Shown: piece after piece, positions 18,926 through 28,901 of the stretch
Layout: each line of letters starts with the position of its first letter
Position numbering within the stretch: position 1 is the stretch's first letter
Origin: Gemmatimonadota bacterium
GTDB lineage: Bacteria; Gemmatimonadota; Gemmatimonadetes; Gemmatimonadales; Gemmatimonadaceae
DNA: 64,000 nt
Assembly: GCA_026387935.1 (NCBI GenBank)
Contig: JAPLKU010000021.1
Span: forward strand, 62,001-126,000
Direction: 5' to 3'
Notes under the pieces: model-generated
Told to the model about the DNA's origin: nothing
The model's database searches: none
Seen by the model: only the letters and a program-made list of their open reading frames with translations
Program-made: the position numbers and the translations under genes

Positions 18926-20149
18926 TCACGCCGGCGTGTAGTTGCCCAGCACTCGAGCGCCACGAGCGCCAGTGGCCGAGCGCACGTTTCCGGCGCGTCC
19001 CTTCAGGTGCAGCCAGCCGAGCAGCGCGAAAGCGACCGCTTCCTTCGCGTCACCATCGAAGCAGATATCGTCGAAACGACGAATCCTGATGCGCGCGAAT
19101 CCGGCCGCGGGTTTCACCGCACCGACTTCGCGCTCGATGGCGTTGAACAACGCAGGATTTCGCGCGCCGCCGCCGGAGAGGAGCAGGTCCGCGACGGGCT
19201 CATTCACGAATCGCCGGAAGGCGAGGGCAATGCTGCGTGCCGTGAGCAGCACGGCGCTGGCCACGACATCGGCGTCGCTGCACCCCTTTCGCGCAGCGCG
19301 GCATTTCGCGATGAACGACTCGATATACGCCGGTGTGAAGAGCTCGCGACCGGTACTCTTGGGCGGTTCCGCAGTGAAGAATGGATCGGTCAGCAACGCA
19401 TCAACCACGTCCACCACGGGATCGCCACTCCGACCGAGTATTCCGTCACGGTCATATGGCAGATCGGGCCGCAGAATGCGCGTAACGCCATCAATTACGC
19501 ACACGCCGGGGCCGGTATCGAACGCGCGAACTGCGCCGAGTTGCGCGCCCCCTGAAGCCACCCCTGAAGCGACCCCTGACGGCGGCACGATACTGATGTT
19601 CCCGATGCCACCAAGGTTCTGCAACGCGCGCCAGTAGTCCGGCGCGGCAAAGAGCAGCGCATCCGCGATGGGCACGAGCGGCGCTCCCTGCCCGCCGGTT
19701 GCAACGTCGCGGACCCGAAAATCAGAGATCACGGGAAGCCCAACGCGTTCGGCGATCACCGCACTCTGTCCAAACTGCCAGGTGGCATTCGGCGGATCGT
19801 GCCAGACGGTGTGGCCATGCGAAGCAACCGCCGCGATGTCCGCGCGGGCGATGCCGGCCTCGGCAATCACCGCGACGGCCGCATCGGCAAGATGCGCGCC
19901 CATCTCGAAATCGAGGCGCGCGTATTCCGCCGGCGAAGCGCCAGTCATGGCCGCGGCGAGACGCGCGCGAAACGCCGGGGTATATGAGTGCTGCACGAAG
20001 GCGAGCAGGTTTTGCGAAATCACGCCCATCGCATCTTCATGAAAGCGCACGACGGCCGCGCTGATGCCATCGAGCGACGTGCCGGACATCAGGCCGACCA
20101 TCACGTCGGACTCGGGACGTGTCGTGCCCGGCCAGACCGTGCGGTTCAT
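18926..20149 (-). CDS. anmK: Anhydro-N-acetylmuramic acid kinase
   Basis: VGLMSGTSLDGI, ASHGHTVWHDP, LGGIGNIS, DTGPGVCVID, LLLSGGGARNPALF. Confidence 0.95.
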   Translation of the reverse strand: MNRTVWPGTTRPESDVMVGLMSGTSLDGISAAVVRFHEDAMGVISQNLLAFVQHSYTPAFRARLAAAMTGASPAEYARLDFEMGAHLADAAVAVIAEAGIARADIAAVASHGHTVWHDPPNATWQFGQSAVIAERVGLPVISDFRVRDVATGGQGAPLVPIADALLFAAPDYWRALQNLGGIGNISIVPPSGVASGVASGGAQLGAVRAFDTGPGVCVIDGVTRILRPDLPYDRDGILGRSGDPVVDVVDALLTDPFFTAEPPKSTGRELFTPAYIESFIAKCRAARKGCSDADVVASAVLLTARSIALAFRRFVNEPVADLLLSGGGARNPALFNAIEREVGAVKPAAGFARIRIRRFDDICFDGDAKEAVAFALLGWLHLKGRAGNVRSATGARGARVLGNYTPA

Positions 20150-21054
20150 TTCACCGGCGGCGGCGGACCTGGCACCACTTCGCGAATGCGGCCGCCGGCG
20201 GCCTCGAGCTTCTGTGCGGCGGACTCGAGATCGAGTCCGAGTCGCTGCATCACAATGGCCAGCTTCACCGAGCCGTTCGATTTGCCGAGCACGGCGCGCG
20301 CGTCATCGCCAGACACGCCGCACACTTCGGCGACGATGCGCTCGCTGCGGTCGACGAGCTTCACATTCGTTGACTGCACATCAACCATCAGGTTGCCGTA
20401 GGTCTTGCCAAGGCGGATCATCGCGCCGGTGGTGATCGTATTGAGCACCATTTTCGTGGCGGTACCGGCCTTCATGCGCGTCGAGCCCGTCACAACTTCG
20501 GGACCGGTAATCACGACGATCGCGAGATCGGCGGCGGCGAGCACTTCTGGAGGCGGCGGTGAACAGGCCAGAATCGCCGTGCGCGCGCCAACGGCCCGCG
20601 CCCGCACCAATGCAGCGCGCACGTAGGGCGTCGTACCACTCGCAGCGATGCCGAGGAGGAAGTCGCCTTTTTTTACGCCGGCAGTATCGACATCGCGGCC
20701 AGCAACATCAGGCTGGTCTTCGGCACCTTCCACGGAGCGCGTCAGCGCGGACGTGCCACCAGCGATGATCCCTTGCACCAAATTCGGATCAGCGCCGAAG
20801 GTGGGCGGAATCTCCGTGGCGTCGAGCACGCCGAGCCGGCCGGAGGTGCCTGCGCCGGCATAGAAGAGGCGCCCTCCAGCACGAAAAGCGGCTTCAGCCC
20901 ATTCGATGGCGCGCGCAATCTGTTCGCGCTGCGTCGCGACGGCGGCGGCCACACCACGGTCTTCGCCGTTGATGAGGTCGACGATTTCGAGCGGTGAGGC
21001 GAGGTCGATCTCCGCCGTCCGCGGGTTGCGTTGTTCAGTGACGCGCGAGTCCAC
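20146..21054 (-). CDS. murQ: N-acetylmuramic acid 6-phosphate etherase
   Basis: GTG start (VDSRVTEQRNPRTAEID); GAGTSGRLGVLDATEIPPTFG, GIAASGTTPYV, GSTRMKAGTATKMVLN. Confidence 0.95.
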   Translation of the reverse strand: MDSRVTEQRNPRTAEIDLASPLEIVDLINGEDRGVAAAVATQREQIARAIEWAEAAFRAGGRLFYAGAGTSGRLGVLDATEIPPTFGADPNLVQGIIAGGTSALTRSVEGAEDQPDVAGRDVDTAGVKKGDFLLGIAASGTTPYVRAALVRARAVGARTAILACSPPPPEVLAAADLAIVVITGPEVVTGSTRMKAGTATKMVLNTITTGAMIRLGKTYGNLMVDVQSTNVKLVDRSERIVAEVCGVSGDDARAVLGKSNGSVKLAIVMQRLGLDLESAAQKLEAAGGRIREVVPGPPPPVK

Positions 21055-21131
21055 GACTGCTAAGTTATGGAATGGGCGCGAGAGGGCCAATGACCGCGCC
21101 GCCCCCGCCCGCTGATTCACCGGAGGATTCC

Positions 21132-22955
21132 GTGACTGCTCGTCGCTTCGCTCTTCATTCGACGTTCGCCCCCTTAGCCGCTGCGTTCGCGCTGAGTGCC
21201 TGTGCTGGCGGCGCGGCCGGCACCGCACCATCGCCGTCGAATCGGCCGCCAGTGCCTCCGGTTCGCGCCGATGCGCTGCCCCGCCCGGTGGACCCCGTGC
21301 GCGCAGCCGCCGCAGCCAAGGGCGCCTTTCCGCCGGGTTGGCGTTTTGAACCTGGCACTGAGGCCACATTCGCGGAGCACGCGATGGTGGTAAGTGTTCG
21401 GCAGCTGGCGAGCGAGGCGGGCGTGGAAATCATGAAGCAGGGCGGCAATGCGGTTGATGCCGCGGTCGCGACCGGATTCGCGCTCGCCGTCACCTCGTCG
21501 AGCAATGGCAACATCGGAGGCGGCGGATTCATGACGATCCGCATGGCCGACGGCCGCACCGCCACGCTCGACTACCGCGAAACCGCACCGGCTGCTGCGA
21601 CGCGCAACATGTATCTCGATGCTGACGGCAAGCTCACGAACAAGAGCACGGTCGGTTACCTCGCCTCTGGCGTGCCCGGCTCGGTGGCCGGCATGGCCGA
21701 GGCGCTGGCGAAGTACGGCACCATGCCGCTCGCGCGCGTGATGGCACCGGCGATTCGTCTGGCGAGAGAAGGCTACATGGTGGAGCGCGACACGTCGCGT
21801 GGCGCGGCACAGTGCAGCCGGCTCATCGCGCAGTTTGGCGGCAAGGACCTGTTCTGCCCAGGCGGTGAGGCCCTCAAGGGCGGCACGGTGTTCAAGCAGC
21901 CAGATTTAGCGCGGTCGCTCAACCTGATTGCGACTGACGGGCCAAAGGCGTTCTACGAAGGCGCCATCGCCGACTCGCTCGTGGCCGAGATGAAGCGCGG
22001 CGGCGGGATCATCACCAAGGCCGACCTCAAGGGCTACAAGCCCGTCTGGCGCACACCGATCATCGGCACCTATCGCGGGCACACGCTGATCACGATGCCG
22101 CCGGCCTCGTCGGGCGGCATCACGATGCTGCAGACGCTGAACATCCTGGAAAACTTTGCGCCGCTCCCGCCGGCCGGCAGCGCGGGCTATGCGCACCTCG
22201 TGGGCGAGGCGCTCCGCCGTTCTTTTATTGACCGCAACTCCAAGCTCGGCGACCCGGCCTTCGTGAAGGTTCCGATGGATCAGCTCACGAGCAAGACGTA
22301 TGCGAAATCACTCGCCGCGCAAATCGACAAGGCACACGCCTCGAAGACTCCGGCGTTCAACGCGGGCCCGGAGCCGGAACACACGACGCACTACTCGGTG
22401 GTGGATCCGTACGGCAACGCGGTGGCGACGACCACGACGCTGAACGGAAGCTATGGCTCCGGCGTCTGGATTCGCGGCGGCGGTTTCTTCATGAACAATG
22501 AGATGGACGACTTTGCCGCCGCACCGGGCCAGGCGAACATGTTCGGTCTCGTGCAGGGTGAAGTGAATGCGATCCAGCCGGGCAAGCGCATGCTCTCGGC
22601 TATGTCGCCGACGATCGTCGTGGATCCGCGTGGCCAGCTGATGATGGTGACGGGCGCCGCCGGTGGCCCGACGATCATCACCGCGACGATGGAGATCATC
22701 CTGAACGTAGTCGAGCACGGCATGACGCTCGCCGACGCGATGAAGGCGCCACGCTTGCATCACCAGGCGCTGCCGGACGAGCTGGCCTACGAGACGCGCG
22801 GCCTATCCGGCGCGGTGGTCGATTCGCTCAAGGCGATGGGGCACACCGTGGCCACGCGAGGCTCACTGGCCACTGCGAACTCGATTCTGCGAGTGAAGGG
22901 CGGCTGGCATGGGGTTGGTGAGCCGCGATCGGGAGGGGTTGCCGTCGGATATTGA
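21132..22955 (+). CDS. ggt: Gamma-glutamyltransferase, lipoprotein
   Basis: Lipobox LSACAGG; GGNAVDAAVATGFALAV, GNIGGGGFM, TTHYSVVDPYGNAVATTTTLN. Confidence 0.93.
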   Translation: MTARRFALHSTFAPLAAAFALSACAGGAAGTAPSPSNRPPVPPVRADALPRPVDPVRAAAAAKGAFPPGWRFEPGTEATFAEHAMVVSVRQLASEAGVEIMKQGGNAVDAAVATGFALAVTSSSNGNIGGGGFMTIRMADGRTATLDYRETAPAAATRNMYLDADGKLTNKSTVGYLASGVPGSVAGMAEALAKYGTMPLARVMAPAIRLAREGYMVERDTSRGAAQCSRLIAQFGGKDLFCPGGEALKGGTVFKQPDLARSLNLIATDGPKAFYEGAIADSLVAEMKRGGGIITKADLKGYKPVWRTPIIGTYRGHTLITMPPASSGGITMLQTLNILENFAPLPPAGSAGYAHLVGEALRRSFIDRNSKLGDPAFVKVPMDQLTSKTYAKSLAAQIDKAHASKTPAFNAGPEPEHTTHYSVVDPYGNAVATTTTLNGSYGSGVWIRGGGFFMNNEMDDFAAAPGQANMFGLVQGEVNAIQPGKRMLSAMSPTIVVDPRGQLMMVTGAAGGPTIITATMEIILNVVEHGMTLADAMKAPRLHHQALPDELAYETRGLSGAVVDSLKAMGHTVATRGSLATANSILRVKGGWHGVGEPRSGGVAVGY

Positions 22956-23119
22956 GTTCTACGGCGTGGCCGGCGCCACTACAGCAGGCACCGCTGGCGC
23001 CAGGTATCGAAGAGCTTGCATCGGCAGCCCTCTAACGGAAACGGAACCACGACGTTTGATTGTGGTAGCCGACGGAAGCGGCGCCGGTGCCGTCGCACAC
23101 CAGAATCCCTCTCGATCTC

Positions 23120-23671
23120 ATGACAGTATCCGCACGCTTCCTGCTCGCCGCGTCACTCATTGCGACGACGGCTACCACCGCGTCGGCGCAGTTCGGCGGC
23201 GGGAGCCTTCACGGCACCAGTGTCGGCCTTTCGTACAACACGGCGACGGGCGATTTCAAGAACAAGGTTCAGTCAGGATTCGGCTTCGCGCTGCACACGG
23301 GACTTGGCGAGGGCGGCGAAACCTGGAGCGGCCGCGGCAGCTTCGGCTTCGACCGATTCAATGGCACGGGCGCGCTGAACAATGTGCAGTTCATCTCGTA
23401 CGGCTTCGACATCGTCCATTCTTCCAGCCCGTACCTCTATCAGTTCGCCGGTATTGGACTGAGCTCCACGAGCTACGACTACAAGTCCACAGCGGACGCT
23501 GGAGCGGCTGGTACGCGCAATGGTCAGAACTTCGGATTCACCGGAGGCATCGGCATCAAGTTCGGAACGCCGGGCAGTATTCAGCTTTTCACCGAGTTCG
23601 CGGCGACAACGCTGTTCACCGGAAACAAGAACAGCAACTGGCTGCCGGTCCGGATGGGACTGAAGTTCTAG
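23120..23671 (+). CDS. Predicted secreted/outer-membrane beta-barrel protein
   Basis: Signal peptide MTVSARFLLAASLIATTATTASAQ; alternating beta-strand pattern ending MGLKF. Confidence 0.65.
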   Translation: MTVSARFLLAASLIATTATTASAQFGGGSLHGTSVGLSYNTATGDFKNKVQSGFGFALHTGLGEGGETWSGRGSFGFDRFNGTGALNNVQFISYGFDIVHSSSPYLYQFAGIGLSSTSYDYKSTADAGAAGTRNGQNFGFTGGIGIKFGTPGSIQLFTEFAATTLFTGNKNSNWLPVRMGLKF

Positions 23672-24396
23672 ATCCGCGCGCGGAGGAACTCGGGCGTCAA
23701 CGCCTGGAGCGCCGTTGCGAGAATGGTGAAGTAGTTCGTCACCATCAGCAGGCCCACCGCGATCAGCAGCACACCGGCCACTTTCTGCACATAGCCGAGG
23801 TAGCCCTTGAACCTCGAGAACATTTTCAGGAACCACTCCACCGCGAACGCCGCGGCGAGGAATGGCACGGCCAGCCCCATCGAATACGCGAAGAGGAGCA
23901 GCATCCCACGCTGGAGATCGGCCTCGCTCGCCGTGTAGGTGAGAATCGCGCCGAGAATAGGCCCGATACACGGGCTCCACCCGGCGCCGAAGGCGATTCC
24001 CACGAGCATCGTCCCGAGATAGCCCATCGGCTTATCGGCCAGATGAAACCGCCGCTCACGGGCCAGGAAGCCGATGTTCAGCACGCCGAGCAGGTAGAGC
24101 CCGAAGACGATGATCAGCGCGCCGCCAATGCGCGCGAGCCAGACGCGCTGCTGCTTGACCACGAATCCCAGCGTCGTAGCGCCGGCGCCAAGCAACATGA
24201 AGATGATCGTGAATCCGGCGACAAAGAGCAGCGCATGCGTCACCGCCGTGCGACGCGACTTGCTGACGTCTTCGACTGACAAGCCGGTGATGAAGGTGAC
24301 GTAGCTCGGCACCAGCGGCAGTACGCAGGGCGAGAGGAACGAGAGCAGTCCCGCCGTGAATGCGATGAACATTCCAACTCCGCCAGTCGGCTGCAT
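23668..24396 (-). CDS. ccdA: Cytochrome c biogenesis protein, CcdA family
   Basis: FTAGLLSFLSPCVLPLVPSYVTFITG, GWSPCIGPILGAIL; multiple TM helices. Confidence 0.92.
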   Translation of the reverse strand: MQPTGGVGMFIAFTAGLLSFLSPCVLPLVPSYVTFITGLSVEDVSKSRRTAVTHALLFVAGFTIIFMLLGAGATTLGFVVKQQRVWLARIGGALIIVFGLYLLGVLNIGFLARERRFHLADKPMGYLGTMLVGIAFGAGWSPCIGPILGAILTYTASEADLQRGMLLLFAYSMGLAVPFLAAAFAVEWFLKMFSRFKGYLGYVQKVAGVLLIAVGLLMVTNYFTILATALQALTPEFLRARI

Positions 24397-24908
24397 CAAC
24401 GAACCTCTCGTACGTGGAGTTTTTCCTGGGGAGTGGCCTGACCAGTTTCTCGCTGCGCGCGACAGGCCGCGCACATGCCGTAGACGACGAGCCGGTGACG
24501 CACCGGCACAAAATCATTCGCGCGGGCCAGGGCACGGCCACGAGCCTCGACGGTTTCGTCGGGGACGCGCGCGACGCTGCCGCAGGCGGTGCAAAGCAAC
24601 TCGTTCGACGACACGTCGTCGCGAAAGGGCTGGAACCGGCGAAACCCTTCTCGCCGATCGGCCAGTTCGGAAACGAGCCCGCAGTCAATCAACAAGTCAA
24701 TGGTGCGATAGACCGTCGCAGTGCCCGGTGCGGGACCCTTCGTGCGCAATCGGTCCACCAGATCTTCAGCGGAGAGCGGCCGCTCAGCGCCAAGTACCAA
24801 TGACGCGATGGCCAGTCGCTGCGGTGTGGCCGGGAGGTGTCGGGCCTTGAGCCAGTCGCGAAATCGCTCGACTGATTCGTCGCGGGCGAGTTCGAGCCCA
24901 GTGGTCAT
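24396..24908 (-). CDS. Fur family transcriptional regulator
   Basis: Winged helix ATPQRLAIASLVL...GTATVYRTIDLLIDCGLV, CTAC/CAAC zinc ligands. Confidence 0.88.
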   Translation of the reverse strand: MTTGLELARDESVERFRDWLKARHLPATPQRLAIASLVLGAERPLSAEDLVDRLRTKGPAPGTATVYRTIDLLIDCGLVSELADRREGFRRFQPFRDDVSSNELLCTACGSVARVPDETVEARGRALARANDFVPVRHRLVVYGMCAACRAQRETGQATPQEKLHVREVR

Positions 24909-25444
24909 GCGGGAGAGCCTTCGGCGAAGGGCGCAGGGTCGGGCGCGGCGTCGGGCGCGGCGTCGCTCGCAGAGTCAGGCGCCGACCTGACGTCGGCAGG
25001 CACCGCCGGCGCGGCAGCAACAGGCGCGAACATCGGATCATGCGCAAACATCTCGTGAAGCTCGGCAGCCGTCACGCGATGTGCGTCGAGGGCTTCGCCG
25101 GAGCGGACCTGCACGCCGCGGACGACCGTCTCGACCGTGGCTAGCGGCGCGTCGGCCTGCGCGATGACATCAACGACCCACTTCCCGCGATCGGGGCCCT
25201 TCCGGGTCCAGACGTAGGTGGCCGTGTGCACTTCCGCCCGTTCGGCAGGCGGCTCGGTGTCGGCGAGATCGAGTTCAGGTGCTGGCGCATCAGCCGACCA
25301 CAGCGGTGTCACCGCAATGACGGCGACGCCGGTTTCCATCTGGCCCTGCCGAATCGCCGGGAAGAGATGCACTTCAACGACTCGCTCGAGAGGAATCTGC
25401 TCGAGGATGGCCTTGAGAAAGCGCTCGCGGGTCTCGTTGATCAC
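24905..25444 (-). CDS. Conserved-looking hypothetical protein with Ala/Pro/Asp-rich tail
   Basis: ORF fills the gap between fur (4-nt overlap) and priA. Confidence 0.6.
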   Translation of the reverse strand: MINETRERFLKAILEQIPLERVVEVHLFPAIRQGQMETGVAVIAVTPLWSADAPAPELDLADTEPPAERAEVHTATYVWTRKGPDRGKWVVDVIAQADAPLATVETVVRGVQVRSGEALDAHRVTAAELHEMFAHDPMFAPVAAAPAVPADVRSAPDSASDAAPDAAPDPAPFAEGSPA

Positions 25445-25466
25445 GCAGACAAGATAGCGCGAGTCA

Positions 25467-27809
25467 CTACAGCAGGCTCACGGGATCACGGTCGAATGTC
25501 ACGCGAAGCCCGGCCCGCGCTGGCACGTCAAAGGTCTTAAGAAAGTGCCGCGCGACCTTGGTGAGCACCGACGACTTCGCCGTGCGCAGCACAAGGTGCC
25601 AACGAAACCGATCCTTGATGCGGTCCACGGCACAGGGCGCCGGGCCGATCACTTCGATGGCGCCCTCCGGCAAGGTCGCGAGCGCGCGGGTGAACCACTC
25701 GGCGGCCTGAATCGCCAGATCGGCGGTCGCGTCCTCTCGCGTGCCGCTCAACACGATATTCGCGAGGCGCACTGTAGGCGGATACGCGGGGCTCGCGCGG
25801 GCAGGCAGCTCCTGCGCCACGAATCCCTCGTAGTCGTGCGTGATGGCGCAGGTGAGTGCGTGATGCGACGGCACCCGCGTTTGCACGATGACTTCCCCGC
25901 CCTTTGGCCCTCGTCCCGCTCGTCCGGCGACTTGGCTCACGAGCTGAAAAGTCCGTTCAGAGGAACGGAAGTCGGGAAGGTTGATTCCGACGTCGGCGTC
26001 AATCACACCGACGAGCGTGACATTCGGAAAATCGAGCCCCTTCGCAATCATCTGCGTGCCGAGAAGAATGTCCACCTCTCCGCGGCCCACCCGGTCGAGG
26101 ATGGTCGCATGCGCCCATTTGCCACTCGTCGTATCCACGTCCATGCGCGCGATGCGCGCCGCAGGAAACCGCTCGCCAAGCACGCGTTCCACTTGCTGTG
26201 TGCCGAGCCCTTTCTGCCGCAGCGTGCTGGCTCCGCAGCGTGGGCATGCCGACACCGGCGCTTCGCCATGCATGCAGTAGTGGCAGACCAGCCGCTCTGG
26301 GACACGATGATAGGTGAGTGAAATCGAGCAGCGCGGACACACGCAGACCCATTCGCAATCGCTGCACTGGACGAACGACGAGTAGCCGCGCCGATTGAGC
26401 AGCAAAATGCTCTGCTCATGCCGTGCAATGCGTTCCTGCAATGCGCGCTCGAGCGGTTCGCTGAGCACATTGCGGAGTTGGCGTTCTGCACCGGCGGGTG
26501 CAGCCTTCGAGGCCTCGCGGAGATCCACGATCTCCACCGGAGGCAGCGCGCCGCCGCCCACGCGATCGGGTAGCGAGAGCTTCACATACTTCTTGTCGAT
26601 CACATTCTGCCAACTCTCAAGGCTCGGCGTTGCGCTGCCGAGTACGCAGACGGCACCGGCCGCCCGCGCACGCACGATGGCCACGTCGCGCGCGTGGTAT
26701 CTCGGCGACTCGCCCTGCTTGTAACTCGACTCGTGTTCTTCGTCGACAATCACGGCGCCAAGGTCCGGCAACGGAGCAAACACCGCGGAGCGCGCACCCA
26801 CTGCGATTCGCTTTTCACCAGAGCGCAGTGCGCGCCAGGCGTCGTACCGCTCACCGTCGGAGAGCGCCGAGTGCAGGACCGCCACCTTGTCGCCGAAGAC
26901 CGCGCGGAACCGGTCCACGGTCTGCGGCGTGAGGGCGATCTCTGGGACCAGCACGATTGCGGTACGACCGCGATTGATCACCACTTCGCGCAGGAACTCG
27001 AGGTAGACGAGTGTCTTGCCGCTGCCCGTGATGCCATGGAGGAGCGTCACGCTGCCAGGCGCGGCTGCTGTGAGTGCGCTGATCGCCGCTGCCTGCGCAG
27101 GCGTTGGCGCGTGCGATGATGCCGTCTCGCCCGCGCGCTTCGCGAACGGGTCGCGCGCGACGTTTTCCCGTGCGATCGCCACGACGCCACGCTTCACCAG
27201 CGCCGTGATGGTCGCAGCGGAGCAGCCAAGCGTTCCGATCGCCTTGTCGGCATCGAGGCGGCCGCCAGAGGCGTCTATCAGCTCATAGAGTGCGCGCTGC
27301 TGCGGCGCCCGTTTGAAGAGCGTCTCACGTTCGGTCAACGTCGGCAGCTCGCGGGCGATCACAAGCACGCGACGTGTTTTCATTGCCGGGTCGGGGCGTT
27401 TGGCGGCGCCGAGTGCGACGGGCAGCGCAGCGCGAAGCACCACCCCCACCGGCGCGATATAGTAGTCCGCCAGCCAACCGCCCACCTCGAGCAAATCCGG
27501 CAGGAATACCGGTTCGGCGTCGAGGACGTCGTCCACCGGCTTGAGCTTCGTGGCCTTTTCGGGCGCGCGTGACGGCGAGTTGGCTGGAGTATCGCCCGTG
27601 CAGATGCCAATCACTTTGCGACCGCGAACCGCGACGAGCACTCTGGACCCGCGAACAATCGGGTGTCGCGTGCTCGCGGTCGCGTCGAAGGTCAGCGTAC
27701 CGTAGAACGGAAGTGGCACCGCGACTTCGACCAACCGCCGCGTGTCCGTGCCGTCTGCGCTCACCACGCCGGCGCCTGCGGCGTCATCAGCACCTGCGCC
27801 CGCGCTCAC
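25467..27809 (-). CDS. priA: Primosomal protein N' (PriA helicase)
   Basis: LLHGITGSGKTLVYLEFL, VPEIALTPQ, VDEEHESSYKQ, Cys clusters CSDCEWVCVCPRCS...CHYC...CPRCG. Confidence 0.95.
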   Translation of the reverse strand: MSAGAGADDAAGAGVVSADGTDTRRLVEVAVPLPFYGTLTFDATASTRHPIVRGSRVLVAVRGRKVIGICTGDTPANSPSRAPEKATKLKPVDDVLDAEPVFLPDLLEVGGWLADYYIAPVGVVLRAALPVALGAAKRPDPAMKTRRVLVIARELPTLTERETLFKRAPQQRALYELIDASGGRLDADKAIGTLGCSAATITALVKRGVVAIARENVARDPFAKRAGETASSHAPTPAQAAAISALTAAAPGSVTLLHGITGSGKTLVYLEFLREVVINRGRTAIVLVPEIALTPQTVDRFRAVFGDKVAVLHSALSDGERYDAWRALRSGEKRIAVGARSAVFAPLPDLGAVIVDEEHESSYKQGESPRYHARDVAIVRARAAGAVCVLGSATPSLESWQNVIDKKYVKLSLPDRVGGGALPPVEIVDLREASKAAPAGAERQLRNVLSEPLERALQERIARHEQSILLLNRRGYSSFVQCSDCEWVCVCPRCSISLTYHRVPERLVCHYCMHGEAPVSACPRCGASTLRQKGLGTQQVERVLGERFPAARIARMDVDTTSGKWAHATILDRVGRGEVDILLGTQMIAKGLDFPNVTLVGVIDADVGINLPDFRSSERTFQLVSQVAGRAGRGPKGGEVIVQTRVPSHHALTCAITHDYEGFVAQELPARASPAYPPTVRLANIVLSGTREDATADLAIQAAEWFTRALATLPEGAIEVIGPAPCAVDRIKDRFRWHLVLRTAKSSVLTKVARHFLKTFDVPARAGLRVTFDRDPVSLL

Positions 27810-28801
27810 GCCTTGGGCGCCTCATCGGGCCGCACCGCGCGCACAAAGGTCGGCGTGTGATCACCGAGCTGGTGGAGATAGTTGAAGAGAGTGTCGGCGA
27901 GATCGTGGCCGCGCTGCGGACGCTCGCCGGGATCCTTGGCGAGACAGCGCATGACGATGGCCGCAAGCGCGGGCGGCACGCTCGAATCCACCTCATTCAC
28001 CGCGACCGGCTTCTCGTGGACATGCTTGTACCCCACCGAGTAGCCGTCCACGCCATCGAAGGGCGGAAACCCAACGAGGCACTCGTAGAGCATCACGCCG
28101 ACGGCATAGATGTCGGCGCGGCCGTCGAGCGTTTTCCCCATCGCCTGCTCGGGCGCCATGTAGTGGGGCGTGCCCATGGCGCGCCCACCGGCCGTGAGCC
28201 GCCCGTGCAATCGGGCAGTGGCAATGCCGAAGTCAGTGAGAATCGCGTTGCCATCGTCATCGAAGAGCACGTTGTCGGGCTTTACGTCGCGATGCACTAC
28301 GCCCTGGCGATGCGCGTAGTCGAGTGCCGTCGCAACTTGCGCGCAAATGCGCACTGCGCGATTCGCTTCAATCGTGCGCGTCTTGCTGAGATCGTCGGCG
28401 AGACATCCGCCGCCGAGATACGGCAGGACGAGGTAGACCACTTCACCCACCTCGCCGTAGTCGATCGGCGTACAGATGAGCGGATGGACCAGCCGGCTCG
28501 CGGCCTCCGCTTCGCGCCGAACGCGTTCGCGCATTTCGTTGTCACGGGCCAAATGCGCGTGCATGACCTTCACCGCGAGCGGTCGGCCGAGTTGTTCGTG
28601 CTCGGCAGCGTACACATCGGCCATGCCGCCGGCGCCCAAACGCTTGATGATGCGATAGCGGTTGCCCATCGCCTGGCGGAGCGACGTGATCAGCGCGCCG
28701 GGGGCCTCACTGGCCACACGCACGTCGGGCAGCGCCGCGTTGCACTTGGCGCACTGCTTGGCGACACCGCGGTTCCAGGTTCCGCAATCAGGGCAGAACA
28801 T
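27806..28801 (-). CDS. Ser/Thr protein kinase with N-terminal zinc ribbon
   Basis: MFCPDCGTWNRGVAKQCAKCNAAL; LGAGGMADVYAAEH, HRDVKPDNVLFD, DFGIATA, GTPHYMAPEQ. Confidence 0.93.
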   Translation of the reverse strand: MFCPDCGTWNRGVAKQCAKCNAALPDVRVASEAPGALITSLRQAMGNRYRIIKRLGAGGMADVYAAEHEQLGRPLAVKVMHAHLARDNEMRERVRREAEAASRLVHPLICTPIDYGEVGEVVYLVLPYLGGGCLADDLSKTRTIEANRAVRICAQVATALDYAHRQGVVHRDVKPDNVLFDDDGNAILTDFGIATARLHGRLTAGGRAMGTPHYMAPEQAMGKTLDGRADIYAVGVMLYECLVGFPPFDGVDGYSVGYKHVHEKPVAVNEVDSSVPPALAAIVMRCLAKDPGERPQRGHDLADTLFNYLHQLGDHTPTFVRAVRPDEAPKA

Positions 28802-28901
28802 TCGGTCAAATCTACGGCGTGGGCAGAGGGGCTGCGGGTGTGAACGGGGGGCGCTCTGGTGCCACGCGCAGGGGCGTGGCGGCAGCACGTCGCGTGGCGG
28901 C

